From the NCBI RefSeq assembly GCF_001425485.1, contig NZ_LMQW01000001.1, positions 161,016 through 225,015 of the forward strand: a stretch of 64,000 nt of DNA. Reading direction: 5' to 3'. Made by a program: the position numbers and the translations under genes. Origin of the DNA: Aureimonas sp. Leaf427 (GTDB lineage: Bacteria; Pseudomonadota; Alphaproteobacteria; Rhizobiales; Rhizobiaceae). This document shows, piece after piece, positions 30,684 through 39,862 of this stretch. Each line of letters starts with the position of its first letter. The stretch's first letter is position 1. The notes beneath the pieces are model-generated. The model had not been told where the DNA came from, did not search any database, and saw only the letters and a program-made list of their open reading frames with translations.

Positions 30684-31376
30684 CTACTTGCCGGAGAGCC
30701 AGGTGTCGTAGTCGGAGACGAGGAGATGCAGCGGCGCCTCGTCCTCCTCGATCGTGGAGAAACGGCCGATCGGCTGGCGGAAGATGTTGTCGGTCACGTC
30801 GTCGTTGACGGTCGAGACCTCGCCGATCAGCACGTCGGCGCCCTCGCCCCAGAAGGCGTGCCAATGGTGCGGCATGAGCGTGACGCTCTCGCCGGGCAGG
30901 AGGCGCAGCTTGTCGCCGGCCTTCAGCCTGCGGGCGAGGCCGTCCGTATAGACCTCCACGTCGGCCGTCTCGTCGACGCCGCCGTCGGGCGCGCGGGTGT
31001 AGAGCTCCAGCGTCAGCGTGCCGCCGCCTCGGTTGATGATGTCCTCGGCCTTGATGTCGTGCCGGTGCATCGGGGAGATCTGGTCCTGCCGGGAGATCAT
31101 GATCTTCTCGGCGTAGAGCATGCCGCGCCCGGAGGCGAGATCGGCATTGTCGCCGTTGCGCACGGTGAAGAGGAAGAGCCCGAGCGCGTCGAACTTGCCC
31201 TGCCCGTAATCGGTCACGTCCCAGCCCATGCGGCGCTCGATAATCGTCTTCATCTCGGGCAGCCGGTCCTGCATCTCCTTCGGCGAGAGATAGGCGAAGG
31301 GCGGCATGACATAGCCGAAGGAGCGGATGAAGGCGTCGCCCTCGCGCAGGATCTCGTTGACGCGGCTGCGTTTCAT
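30684..31376 (-). CDS. D-lyxose ketol-isomerase-like cupin protein
   Basis: 230 residues from MKRSRVNEILREGDAF. It resembles D-lyxose isomerases, metal-dependent cupins that convert lyxose to xylulose or mannose to fructose. Metal-binding histidines are visible in QISPMHRHDIKAEDIINRGGG and LMPHHWHAFWGEG. The ATG overlaps the glycerate kinase stop (ATGA), indicating coupling. Because no other pentose genes are near, the true substrate could be a different sugar or sugar acid. Confidence 0.8.
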   Translation of the reverse strand: MKRSRVNEILREGDAFIRSFGYVMPPFAYLSPKEMQDRLPEMKTIIERRMGWDVTDYGQGKFDALGLFLFTVRNGDNADLASGRGMLYAEKIMISRQDQISPMHRHDIKAEDIINRGGGTLTLELYTRAPDGGVDETADVEVYTDGLARRLKAGDKLRLLPGESVTLMPHHWHAFWGEGADVLIGEVSTVNDDVTDNIFRQPIGRFSTIEEDEAPLHLLVSDYDTWLSGK

Positions 31377-32686
31377 GGAACTCTCCCTGGGGCCGGGCCA
31401 TCCGTCACGAGGATGGTGCGGCAGTCGTTGACATTGGTGAAGGTCGGGCCGGGCACGAAGAGATCGCCGATCGCCTCGAAGAAGCCCGTGGAATCGTTGC
31501 GCGCGAGGAACGCGGCGGGGTCGAGCCCGGCGGCGGAGGCGCGCTCGAGCGTATCCGCGAGCGCGAAGGCGCCGGCGGGATCGCTGGCAAGGCCCGTGCC
31601 GCCGTCGGTGCCGTCCGTGTCGGCGCTGAGCGCGGCGATGCCGGCGGCGCCGCCGAGCTCCAGAGCCAGCGCCAGGGCATATTCCTGGTTCGGCCCGCCC
31701 CGGCCCTCGCCCCGGATCGTGACGGTGAGTTCGCCCCCCGAAAGGATCGCGACGCGGCGCCCGGCGGCCCGCGCCTCGAGGGCGAGCGCCGCATGGCGCG
31801 CGGCGACGTCCCGCGCCTCGCCCTCGAGGTCGGAGCCGAGGAGAACCGGCTCGTAGCCGAGCGCCCGCGCCTTGTCGGCGGCGGCATCGAGGGCTGCGGC
31901 CGGCGTCGAGACGATGCGGTAGGTGGAGCCGTCGAAGGCGGGATCGCCGGGCTTGGGCGTCTCGCTGGCGGGGTCGTCCAGAACGGCGCGGCAGGCGGCG
32001 GGCAGGTCGAGGGCGTAGCGCGCGACGATGGCGCGCGCCTCCTCCAGCGTGGAGGCGTCCGGCACGGTCGGGCCGGAGGCGATGACGGACGGGTCGTCGC
32101 CGGGAACGTCGGAAATGGCGAGCGTCGCGAGCCGCGCCGGCCGGCAGGCGGCGGCGAGGCGCCCGCCCTTGATGGCGGAGAGATGCTTGCGCAGCGTGTT
32201 GATCTCGGCAATTCCGGCGCCCGAGCGCAGGAGCGCCTTCGTCACCGCCTGCTTGTCCGCCAGCGTGATCGCGCCGCGCGGAAGAAGCCAGTTGGCCGAG
32301 CCCCCGCCCGAGATGAGAGCCAGCACGAGATCGTCCGCGCCGGCGCCCTCGGCCAGCGCCATGACGCGACGCGTGGCGTCGAGGCCGGCGGCGTTCGGCA
32401 GGGGATGGCCGGCCTCGACCACCTCGATCGACCCGGCCGGGCAGCCATAGCCGTCCCGCGCGACCGCGATGCCGAGGAGCCGATCGGCCCCGAGCCCATG
32501 CGCCTGCCGATAATGCGCCTCGGCGGCCGCGGCCATGCTCGCGCCCGCCTTGCCGCAGGCGAGGATGATCAGGCGGCCGGAAGGCGGCTCGGGAAGATGC
32601 TGCGCCAGGATATGGGCGGGATGCGCGGCCGCGACGGCGGCGTCGAAGATCGCCGTCAGCTCCGCCCGCATATCGGTGTCGTCCAT
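31373..32686 (-). CDS. Glycerate 2-kinase (GckA/TtuD type, MOFRL family)
   Basis: 437 residues. The family phosphorylates D-glycerate to 2-phosphoglycerate, with an N-terminal DUF4147 and a C-terminal MOFRL domain. Motifs: LACGKAGASMAAAAE, VVEAGHPLPNAAGLDATRRVMALAE, LISGGGSANWLLPRG, TLRKHLSAIKGGRLA, LAISDVPGDDPSVIASGPTVPD, ILSGGELTVTIRGEGRGGPNQEYAL and DTDGTDGGTG. In an autotroph it could recover glycerate from photorespiratory glycolate. The first gene of its operon. Confidence 0.92.
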   Translation of the reverse strand: MDDTDMRAELTAIFDAAVAAAHPAHILAQHLPEPPSGRLIILACGKAGASMAAAAEAHYRQAHGLGADRLLGIAVARDGYGCPAGSIEVVEAGHPLPNAAGLDATRRVMALAEGAGADDLVLALISGGGSANWLLPRGAITLADKQAVTKALLRSGAGIAEINTLRKHLSAIKGGRLAAACRPARLATLAISDVPGDDPSVIASGPTVPDASTLEEARAIVARYALDLPAACRAVLDDPASETPKPGDPAFDGSTYRIVSTPAAALDAAADKARALGYEPVLLGSDLEGEARDVAARHAALALEARAAGRRVAILSGGELTVTIRGEGRGGPNQEYALALALELGGAAGIAALSADTDGTDGGTGLASDPAGAFALADTLERASAAGLDPAAFLARNDSTGFFEAIGDLFVPGPTFTNVNDCRTILVTDGPAPGRVP

Positions 32687-32911
32687 CGTCGCCCTCCCCC
32701 GTTCCAGGCTCCGCCGCGAACAGTCTCTGACAGAAAAGACCGGCCCTTGGGAGGCCGAAAATCGACACCGTTCCGCCCGTGCGTCATCGCCTTCCGCGGT
32801 CCGGCGGCTCCGGCCGGGATGCAGATCCCCTCGATGGGCAGGGAAGCGCCGGCCACGCGAAGCGGGCCGCAGCGGGAAGCGTCAAAATTCTAATAATGCC
32901 TTAGTAACATC

Positions 32912-32924
32912 TTTGTTAAACAAA
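32912..32924. promoter_or_regulatory. AT-rich palindrome upstream of the membrane chemoreceptor
   Basis: TTTGTT-A-AACAAA, a 13-bp palindrome about 50 bases before the chemoreceptor start, inside an unusually AT-rich patch (32885-32955). Likely part of the promoter or an operator; the binding protein is unknown. The rest of the 287-base divergent gap shows nothing else I can name. Confidence 0.4.
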
Positions 32925-32973
32925 AGTGTGTAGTATTCGCTATAGTTTTACTTCAGCAAGCGAGCGAAACGCG

Positions 32974-34950
32974 ATGTCCCTCTTCAGCAACATCAAAGTG
33001 GGCACGAAGCTCGCTCTGTCTTCCGGCACGGCCGTGCTCCTCATCGTCGCCAGTGCGGCGAACCAGTACGTCAGCACGGCCAACATCGTCGTCGCCAAGG
33101 CAACGCTCGAACGCGAACAGACCATTCTGGACGGCGTCGTCGGCGCCGAACTCGCCCTTGCCAATCTTCGTTTCGATACGCGCAGTCTGGAACGCGTGAC
33201 GTCCAGGGACGAGATCGACGCGGTCGTCAAGCAGATCAAGACGTCGCGCGAGCACGGCTGGCAGGCTCTGGAGACGCCGATCGCCATCGCCATGAAGCCG
33301 GCGGTGCTTCAGGATATCCGCACGTCCATCAAGGACTACGAAGCGAGCGCGCTCCGCCGCGCCGAGGCCATATCGGCCGGCCTGTCCGACCGTCCCGCGG
33401 GCACCGACACGGGCGCCTGGGTCCGCACCCTCGCTCAGAAGGTTCCCAGCAGCACCTTCAACGAGATCACGGACAAGGCCCATGCGGCGGTCGACCAGTC
33501 CAAGACCAACGCGACCGGATTCACCAAGGACGCCAATCTCGCCCTGTCCGACGCCATCTCGCGCGCCAACACGATCGGCCTCTCCATCGCGCTTCTGGTG
33601 ATCGCGGTTCTCCTGACCTCCGCTTACGCGCTCTTCGCCGGGATCGCGCGTCCCATCCGTCATATGGCCGCCCTGATGCGCCGTCTGGCTGAGGGCGACA
33701 CGTCGATCGAGCTGCCCTATGCCGGCCAGACCGACGAGATCGGCGAGATGGCCGGAGCGGTCGAGATCTTCCGCAAGGGGGCGATCGCCAATCGCAGCCT
33801 TCAGTCCTCCGCCGAAGAGGGCCGGGTCAGATCCGACGCGGAGCGTGTCGCGGCGCAGCGCCAGGCCGAGACCGATGCGAGCGAACGCCTCTCGCTTGCC
33901 ACGGCCGGCCTTGCCGGCGGCCTTCGCAAGCTCGCGGAGGGCCAGCTGAACTTCCGCCTCACCGAGCCCTTCTCCCCCGAGTTCGAAGCGCTGCGCGAGG
34001 ATTTCAACAGCTCCATCGCCCAGCTCGACACGACGATCGGCTCCGTCGTCGGCGCCGTCGGCGCCATCCGCACCGGGCTCGGCGAGATCACGGTGGCTTC
34101 CGGCGATCTGTCCCAGCGCACCGAGCAGCAGGCGGCGAGCCTCGAAGAGACGGTCGCGGCGCTCGCCGAGGTCGTTCGCGGCGTGAACGCGACGGCCGAA
34201 GCGGCGGGACAGGCGCAGAGCACGGCCGCCAACGCGCAGAAGAACGCCGAGAAGGGCGGCGCGATCGTGACGCAGGCGGTCCAGGCCATGTCCGCCATCG
34301 AGGAATCGTCCGACAAGATCGGCAAGATCATCGGCGTCATCGACGAGATCGCCTTCCAGACCAACCTCCTCGCCCTCAATGCCGGCGTCGAGGCGGCGCG
34401 GGCCGGCGAAGCGGGCCGAGGCTTTGCGGTCGTCGCGCAGGAGGTGCGCGGTCTTGCCCAGCGCTCGGCCGAAGCGGCCAAGGAGATCAAGAACCTGATC
34501 TCGGCCTCCTCCGTCCAGGTCGAGCAGGGCGTGAAGCTCGTGACCGCCTCCGGCCACTCGCTGGAGGAGATCGTCTCGGGCGTCGGCGAGATGACCGAGG
34601 TCGTCTCGATGATCGCGAAATCGGCCCGCGAGCAGGCTTCGAGCCTTCGCGAGGTCTCCACCGCCGCCGACCAGATGGACAAGGTCACACAGCAGAACGC
34701 GGCCATGGTGGAAGAGACCACCGCCGCCGCGCAGACGCTCACCAGCGAGACCGAGGATCTGGCCCAGCTCACCGGACGCTTCGTCACCGGCGCGAGCTCG
34801 GCCCCGTCGTCGGCGACCCGGCAGACGAACCGGCACCGTCCGGCGGCGCGCCCCGCAGCAGCGCCGCGCCCGGTCGTCCAGATGCGCGCGACGGGCACCG
34901 GCGGCGCGGCGCCGAAGCCCGCCGGCCAGGAAGACTGGATGGACTTCTGA
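32974..34950 (+). CDS. Transmembrane methyl-accepting chemotaxis protein
   Basis: 658 residues from [18 protein letters not shown]. First membrane helix about 13-32, a periplasmic sensor domain to about 200 with [15 protein letters not shown], a second helix about 203-225, HAMP (about 226-280), a further HAMP-like segment, and the signalling domain with [20 protein letters not shown]. The C terminus ends GQEDWMDF, an EExxx(F/W)-like tail that might tether CheR or CheB. Ligand unknown. Monocistronic, followed by a hairpin. Confidence 0.92.
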   Translation: MSLFSNIKVGTKLALSSGTAVLLIVASAANQYVSTANIVVAKATLEREQTILDGVVGAELALANLRFDTRSLERVTSRDEIDAVVKQIKTSREHGWQALETPIAIAMKPAVLQDIRTSIKDYEASALRRAEAISAGLSDRPAGTDTGAWVRTLAQKVPSSTFNEITDKAHAAVDQSKTNATGFTKDANLALSDAISRANTIGLSIALLVIAVLLTSAYALFAGIARPIRHMAALMRRLAEGDTSIELPYAGQTDEIGEMAGAVEIFRKGAIANRSLQSSAEEGRVRSDAERVAAQRQAETDASERLSLATAGLAGGLRKLAEGQLNFRLTEPFSPEFEALREDFNSSIAQLDTTIGSVVGAVGAIRTGLGEITVASGDLSQRTEQQAASLEETVAALAEVVRGVNATAEAAGQAQSTAANAQKNAEKGGAIVTQAVQAMSAIEESSDKIGKIIGVIDEIAFQTNLLALNAGVEAARAGEAGRGFAVVAQEVRGLAQRSAEAAKEIKNLISASSVQVEQGVKLVTASGHSLEEIVSGVGEMTEVVSMIAKSAREQASSLREVSTAADQMDKVTQQNAAMVEETTAAAQTLTSETEDLAQLTGRFVTGASSAPSSATRQTNRHRPAARPAAAPRPVVQMRATGTGGAAPKPAGQEDWMDF

Positions 34951-34964
34951 CCGAAGGCTCGACG

Positions 34965-34994
34965 CGGGAGAGGCCGAAGCCTCGGCCTCTCCCG
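34965..34994 (+). terminator. Hairpin downstream of the membrane chemoreceptor
   Basis: Perfect 13-bp stem CGGGAGAGGCCGA/TCGGCCTCTCCCG around AGCC, 15 bases after the stop codon; the following bases are only mildly T-rich (ACGCTTCGTCGT). Confidence 0.6.
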
Positions 34995-35112
34995 ACGCTT
35001 CGTCGTCCCCGACGCCTGCCCTGAACCTTCGAGGCTTGCCAGCGCCCCCTCTTCCCTGCCACCCTGTTCGGCAGCGCAGCATCCCAGTTCGACGAAGGCG
35101 ACACGCCAGCGC

Positions 35113-35715
35113 ATGACGCAGACCGGCCTTGCCATCCTCATCGTCGACGAGAACCGCCTTCGCGCGACCATCATCGAGGACGGCCTGCGCGAGGCCGGGC
35201 ACGAACGGGTTCACGTCGTGCGCGAGATGCAGGGGCTGGTGCGCGAGATCGAGGCCTTCGCGCCCGACGTGATCGTCGTCGATCTCGAAAATCCCAACCG
35301 CGACCGGCTGGAGCAGTTCTTCCAGGTCACGCGCTCGGTGCGCCGCCCCATCGCCATGTTCGTCGACCGCTCGGACGCCGCCTCCATGGAGGCGGCCATC
35401 GACGCCGGCGTCTCGGCCTATGTGGTGGACGGGCTGAAGAAGGAGCGCGTGAAGGCCATTCTCGACATGGCGATCCTGCGCTTCGGCGCCTTCTCGCGGC
35501 TGCGCGACGAGCTGGACGAGGCGCGTTCCGAGCTGGCCGACCGCAAGGTGATCGAGAAGGCCAAGGGGCTGATGATGCGGATGCGAGGGCTTTCGGAAGA
35601 GGAGGCCTATCGCCTCATGCGCCAGACCGCGATGAACGAGAAGAAGAAGCTCGTCGAGATCGCCCGCTCCGTCGTCACGGCGGCCTCGCTTCTCGGCGGA
35701 GAGGGCTGCAAATGA
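35113..35715 (+). CDS. nasT: NasT, ANTAR-domain antiterminator for nitrate assimilation
   Basis: 200 residues. An N-terminal receiver-like domain (ILIVDENRLRATIIEDGL, VIVVDLENPNRDRLEQF) is followed by a coiled coil and a C-terminal ANTAR RNA-binding domain (KVIEKAKGLMMRMRGLSEEEAYRLMRQTAMNEKKKLVEIA). NasT binds hairpins in the leaders of nitrate genes and stops premature termination; NasS releases it when nitrate is present. The stop overlaps the nasS start (ATGA). A matching leader RNA precedes nrtA. Confidence 0.95.
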   Translation: MTQTGLAILIVDENRLRATIIEDGLREAGHERVHVVREMQGLVREIEAFAPDVIVVDLENPNRDRLEQFFQVTRSVRRPIAMFVDRSDAASMEAAIDAGVSAYVVDGLKKERVKAILDMAILRFGAFSRLRDELDEARSELADRKVIEKAKGLMMRMRGLSEEEAYRLMRQTAMNEKKKLVEIARSVVTAASLLGGEGCK

Positions 35716-36932
35716 GCGGGTATCCGGTCGTTCGCCTCGGCTTCATCCCGCTGATCGACGCCGCCGTGCCGATCGCGGCGCGGGCGCTCGGCTTCGACCG
35801 GCGCGAGGGCGTCGCGCTGGAGCTGGTGCGCGAGGTCTCCTGGTCGAACATCCGCGACCGTCTCGCCTTCCGCCAGTTCGACGTCGCCCATCTTCTGGGG
35901 CCGATGGCGGTCGCCTCGCAGCTCGGCCTCGGCTCCAACCCCTATCCCGTCATCGCGCCCTTCGCGCTCGGGCGCGGCGGCAATGCCATCACGCTGGCGA
36001 CACCCCTCTTCGAGGCGATGCGCGAGGCGGCGGGGGACGCCTATGCCGACGAGGCGCGCTCCCATGGGCGCGCGCTCGCCAAGGTCGTCGCCGCGCGCCG
36101 CGCCGCCGGACGCCCGCCTTTGGTCCTGGCCATGACCTACCCCTTCTCCTCCCACAATTACGAGTTCCGCTTCTGGATGGCGGAGGCCGGCATCGATCCC
36201 GATCGCGACGTCACGATGACGGTCGTCCCGCCGCCGCTCGCGCCCGACGCGCTGAAGGCCGGCGCGATCGACGGATTCTGCGTGAACGCGCCCTGGAACG
36301 TCCTCGCGGTCGAGTCCGGGATCGGGCGCATCGTGGCGGTGAAGGCGGATGTCTGGCCCTCATCGCCCGAAAAGGTCCTCGGCATGCGGCCGGACTGGTG
36401 GAGCGCGAACCCGGACACCGCCGCGCGCCTTCTCCTCGCGCTCGATGCGGCGGCCCGCTGGTGCGACGTGCCGGCCAACCGGCCGGAGCTGGCCGCCATC
36501 CTCGCCCGTCCCGAACATGTCGGCGGCTCCGAGGCCCTGATCGGCGAGCTTTTGTCGGGGCATCTGCCGGTCGATCAGGACGGCACGCGCCGCGCCATCC
36601 CCGACTACCTCACCTTCCACGCGGATGCCGCGAACCTACCCTGGTCAAGCCAGGCGCTCTGGGTCTATGGGCAGATGGCGCGCTGGGGCCAGGTGCCCCT
36701 CGACGCGAAGGGCGCCCGCGCCGCGCTCGGCGCCTTCCGGCCCGATCTCTATCGCGAGGTTTTCGCCGGCCGCATCGCGGACCTGCCTCTCTGCGACACC
36801 CGTATCGAGGGCACGACGGCGGGCGACGCGATCAGCGACGGCCGCCCCTTCGACCCCGCGGATGTGCGCGCCTATGTCGAAGGCTTTCCCATCCGCCATC
36901 TCGGCGAGGGCGCCGGCAACGGACCGGACTGA
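35712..36932 (+). CDS. nasS: NasS, nitrate sensor (NrtA/CmpA-like)
   Basis: 406 residues without a signal peptide, so cytoplasmic, unlike the related NrtA two genes on. It matches the nitrate-binding family: LGFIPLIDAAVPIAARALGF, FDVAHLLGPMAVASQLGLG, AMTYPFSSHNYEFRFWMAEAGIDPDRDVTMTVVPPP, IDGFCVNAPWN. NasS holds NasT in an inactive complex until nitrate or nitrite binds. Coupled translation with nasT supports fixed stoichiometry. Confidence 0.93.
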   Translation: MSGYPVVRLGFIPLIDAAVPIAARALGFDRREGVALELVREVSWSNIRDRLAFRQFDVAHLLGPMAVASQLGLGSNPYPVIAPFALGRGGNAITLATPLFEAMREAAGDAYADEARSHGRALAKVVAARRAAGRPPLVLAMTYPFSSHNYEFRFWMAEAGIDPDRDVTMTVVPPPLAPDALKAGAIDGFCVNAPWNVLAVESGIGRIVAVKADVWPSSPEKVLGMRPDWWSANPDTAARLLLALDAAARWCDVPANRPELAAILARPEHVGGSEALIGELLSGHLPVDQDGTRRAIPDYLTFHADAANLPWSSQALWVYGQMARWGQVPLDAKGARAALGAFRPDLYREVFAGRIADLPLCDTRIEGTTAGDAISDGRPFDPADVRAYVEGFPIRHLGEGAGNGPD

Positions 36933-36984
36933 CGCGGGGGCTCGCCTTCGCCGCCGCCACTCACCATCACCCAACACCACCGTC

Positions 36985-37008
36985 ATTCTCGGGCCCCGTC
37001 CCGAGAAT
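36985..37008. repeat. Short dispersed palindrome of the TTCTCGGG type
   Basis: ATTCTCGGG (36985-36993) pairs with CCCGAGAAT (37000-37008), followed by CCAGGGACGC. I recall nearly the same text dispersed in many Hyphomicrobiales genomes. Only one copy is visible here. It may terminate nasTS. Confidence 0.5.
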
Positions 37009-37366
37009 CCAGGGACGCATCTCCGACGTCGGACGCGGCACGTCCCGGACTCTCGGAACGAAGCCCGAAAGCGCCGACAGTGAGGACGCGGACTCCTCTC
37101 GGCGACCCTTGGCAACCCCGGCACCGTGCACCATCGACGGACCCGAAAACCCTTCGCCCCCCCTGCAATAAAACCCCTTCGCAGCACGCGGCTCACGCAA
37201 TGCAACAAATTCATGCAGGACGATGCTTCCTGCGTCACACGCCTGCACCACGCTGAAACCCCTTGCCACAAGGCGTTTCAGCGCCTCATGCTCAAAATTT
37301 CGGCATGCTGCATTGCCGTACATTTGGACTTTTCAAATCATTCCAATTGCCGCTCAATAGAACCGT

Positions 37367-37411
37367 GCCCGTCAAGGACGACAGGGCCGCCGAGCACCCC
37401 AAGTCGGGTGC
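37367..37411 (+). ncRNA. ANTAR (NasT) two-hairpin RNA target
   Basis: Hairpin P1: GCCCGTC (37367-37373), loop AAGGAC, GAC-A-GGGC (37380-37387, one bulged A). Hairpin P2, six bases on: GCACCC (37394-37399), loop CAAGTC, GGGTGC (37406-37411). Known ANTAR targets are two nearby hairpins with six-base loops, A at position 1 and G at position 4. P1 fits both; P2 has the G but C at position 1. Confidence 0.65.
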
Positions 37412-37427
37412 CACTCCGAGACATCGA

Positions 37428-37495
37428 CGTCGCGAGACCTTCCTGACGATCCCCCTGCCAGCGGGATCGAACCGAAGAGACCGCGGCGTTTTTTT
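37428..37495 (+). terminator. Leader attenuator terminator upstream of nrtA
   Basis: CGTCGCG (37428-37434) can pair, with one G-T wobble, with CGCGGCG (37482-37488), which is followed directly by seven T (37489-37495) then G and more T. Inside the loop is a second hairpin GATCCC (37448-37453)/GGGATC (37463-37468). A terminator about 50 bases before nrtA fits NasT antitermination. Confidence 0.6.
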
Positions 37496-37547
37496 GTTTT
37501 TCGCCCCCGCCTTCCGCTTCCGCTCCCGACGCCATCCGAGGATTTCC

Positions 37548-38846
37548 ATGTCCGATACCGTCAGCATCAGCCGCCGCCGCTTCCTCCAGTCCACCACCGC
37601 CGTGGCCGGAACGGCCGCGCTGTTCTCGGCCATCGGCGCCAGCTTTCCCGCCGGGGCTTTCGCCCAATCCGCCGGCCCGGAGACGACCAAGGCGATCCTC
37701 GGCTTCATCGCGCTGACCGATGCCGCGCCGCTGATCGTCGCCAAGGAGAAGGGCTATTTCGAGAAGCACGGCATGCCGGACGTGGAGGTCGTCAAGCAGT
37801 CCTCCTGGGGCACGACGCGCGACAATCTCGTGCTCGGCTCCGACGGCTCGGGCATCGACGGCGCGCACATCCTGACGCCGATGCCCTACCTCATGACCGC
37901 CGGCAAGGTGACGCAGAACAACCAGCCGCTGCCCATGGCGATCCTCGCCCGGCTCAACCTCGACGGACAGGCGATCTCGCTCGGCAAGGCCTATGCGGAC
38001 CTCAAGGTCGGCCTCGACTCCGGCGCCCTCAAGGACGCCTTCGCCGCCAAGAAGGCGGCCGGCAGCCCCGCCAAGATCGCCATGACCTTTCCCGGCGGCA
38101 CGCACGATCTCTGGATCCGCTACTGGCTCGCCGCCGGCGGCATCGATCCCGACAGCGACGTCGAGACCATCGTCGTCCCGCCCCCGCAGATGGTCGCCAA
38201 CATGAAGGTCGGCACGATGGACGCCTTCTGCGTCGGCGAGCCGTGGAACGCGCAGCTCGTCGAGCAGGGCATCGGCTACACCGCCCTCACCACCGGCGAG
38301 CTTTGGAACAAGCATCCGGAGAAGAGCTTCGCCATGCGGGCGGACTGGGTGGAGAAGAACCCGAAGGCGACCGTCGCGCTCCTCATGGCCGTGCAGGAAG
38401 CCGCCCAGTGGGCCGACGACATGGCCAACAAGGACGAGCTGGCCGAGCTCTTGGGCAAGCGTGCCTGGTTCAACGTCAAGCCCGCCGATATCGGCCCGCG
38501 CATGAAGGGCACGATCGACTACGGCAACGGCAAGCTCGTCGAGGCCTCCCCGCATTTCATGAAGTTCTGGCAGGCCGACGCCTCCTATCCCTTCAAGAGC
38601 CACGACGCCTGGTTCCTCACAGAGGACATGCGCTGGGGCAAGTTCGAGGCGACGACCGACGTCAAGGCGATGGTCGACAAGGTGAACCGCGAGGATCTCT
38701 GGCGCGAGGCCGCCAAGGCGCTCGGCGTCTCCGCGATCCCCGCCTCCACCTCGCGCGGCCCCGAGACCTTCTTCGACGGCAAGGTCTTCGATCCCGAGAA
38801 CCCGAGCGCCTATCTCGCCAGCCTCGCGATTTCCCGCATCGCCTGA
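37548..38846 (+). CDS. nrtA: Nitrate ABC transporter substrate-binding protein
   Basis: 432 residues from MSDTVSISRRRFLQSTTAVAGTAAL. The N terminus is a twin-arginine (Tat) signal (SRRRFLQS) ending near AGAFAQ. The body matches NrtA/CmpA: LGFIALTDAAPLIVAKEKGYFEKHGMPDVEVVKQSSWGTTRDNLVLG, AMTFPGGTHDLWIRYWLAAGGIDPD, MDAFCVGEPWN. It captures nitrate in the periplasm for NrtB/NrtC. First structural gene after the NasT leader. Confidence 0.95.
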   Translation: MSDTVSISRRRFLQSTTAVAGTAALFSAIGASFPAGAFAQSAGPETTKAILGFIALTDAAPLIVAKEKGYFEKHGMPDVEVVKQSSWGTTRDNLVLGSDGSGIDGAHILTPMPYLMTAGKVTQNNQPLPMAILARLNLDGQAISLGKAYADLKVGLDSGALKDAFAAKKAAGSPAKIAMTFPGGTHDLWIRYWLAAGGIDPDSDVETIVVPPPQMVANMKVGTMDAFCVGEPWNAQLVEQGIGYTALTTGELWNKHPEKSFAMRADWVEKNPKATVALLMAVQEAAQWADDMANKDELAELLGKRAWFNVKPADIGPRMKGTIDYGNGKLVEASPHFMKFWQADASYPFKSHDAWFLTEDMRWGKFEATTDVKAMVDKVNREDLWREAAKALGVSAIPASTSRGPETFFDGKVFDPENPSAYLASLAISRIA

Positions 38847-38915
38847 CCCGACAAGCGCCCTCCTCGCAGAGGGCGCCCTCGACCTTCGTGCATCGGCCGA
38901 CACCGGAGACGCATC

Positions 38916-39827
38916 ATGTCCCAGCCCATCCTGTCCCCCATCGGGATCAAGACATCCGCCGCCGGCGTGGTCCAGCTGCCAAAGGGCGCCGCGACCGTGG
39001 TTCCCCTGAAGCGGCAGGGCCCGACGGCGGCGGAGCGCCTCGGCCGGGTCGGGCGCTATCTCGCCGAGAACCTTCTGCCGCCGCTGGTGACGCTGGTCGT
39101 CCTGCTCGCGCTCTGGGAGGTGCTCTGCTCGGGCGCCGGCTCCGCCCTGCCGCCGCCGAGCCAGGTCGTCACCGACACATGGGAGCTGATCGCGAGCCCG
39201 TTCTACATGAACGGCGGCAACGATGTCGGCCTCGGCTGGCAGATCTGGGCGAGCCTCCAGCGCGTCGCCATGGGCTATTCCATCGCCGTCGTCGTCGGCA
39301 TCTCGCTCGGCGTCCTCGTCGGCCAGTCGCAGCTCGCCATGAAGGGCCTCGACCCGATCTTCCAGGTCCTGCGGACCGTGCCGCCGCTGGCCTGGCTGCC
39401 GCTCTCGCTCGCCGCCTTCCAGGACGGCCAGCCCTCCGCGATTTTCGTCATCTTCATCACCGCCGTCTGGCCGATCATCATCAACACCGCGGTCGGCGTG
39501 CGCAACATTCCGCAGGACTATCGCAACGTCGCCAAGGTCCTGCGCCTCAACGGCCTGGAGTTCTTCCTCAAGGTCATGATCCCCGCCGCGGCCCCCTACA
39601 TCTTCACCGGGCTTCGCATCGGCGTCGGCCTTTCCTGGCTCGCCATCGTCGCGGCCGAGATGCTGATCGGCGGCGTCGGCATCGGCTTCTTCATCTGGGA
39701 CGCGTGGAACTCCTCGCTCATCTCGGACATCATCCTGGCTCTCGTCTATGTCGGCATCGTCGGGTTCGTCCTCGACCGCATCGTCGCCGCCATCGGCAAG
39801 GCCGTCACCCGCGGCACGTCCGCCTGA
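38916..39827 (+). CDS. nrtB: Nitrate ABC transporter permease
   Basis: 303 residues with about six membrane helices from residue 50. The permease signature includes SLQRVAMGYSIAVVVGISLGVL and the EAA-like IPQDYRNVAKVLRLNGLEFFLKVMIPAAAPYIFTGLRIGVGLSWLAIVAAEML. It forms the channel with NrtC. It sits 69 bases after nrtA and 35 before the ATPase gene. Confidence 0.95.
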   Translation: MSQPILSPIGIKTSAAGVVQLPKGAATVVPLKRQGPTAAERLGRVGRYLAENLLPPLVTLVVLLALWEVLCSGAGSALPPPSQVVTDTWELIASPFYMNGGNDVGLGWQIWASLQRVAMGYSIAVVVGISLGVLVGQSQLAMKGLDPIFQVLRTVPPLAWLPLSLAAFQDGQPSAIFVIFITAVWPIIINTAVGVRNIPQDYRNVAKVLRLNGLEFFLKVMIPAAAPYIFTGLRIGVGLSWLAIVAAEMLIGGVGIGFFIWDAWNSSLISDIILALVYVGIVGFVLDRIVAAIGKAVTRGTSA

Positions 39828-39862
39828 TCCCCCACAGATCCAGCCGGACCGGAGACGAGACC

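Larger units (their letters stand above)
36933..37547 (+). promoter_or_regulatory. Long nitrate-operon leader and promoter region
   Basis: 615 bases without a gene. From left to right it holds a rhizobial-type short repeat hairpin (36985-37008), an AT-richer stretch with the probable sigma-54 or housekeeping promoter (about 37160-37360), two hexaloop hairpins (37367-37411) and a hairpin plus T-run (37428-37495), then the nrtA ribosome site. Separate entries cover these parts. I could not fix the promoter precisely. Confidence 0.55.

Noticed and set aside
37126-37446. 106-residue frame in the nitrate leader
   Set aside because: Overlaps the RNA hairpins, no homology or ribosome site; unlikely to be coded.
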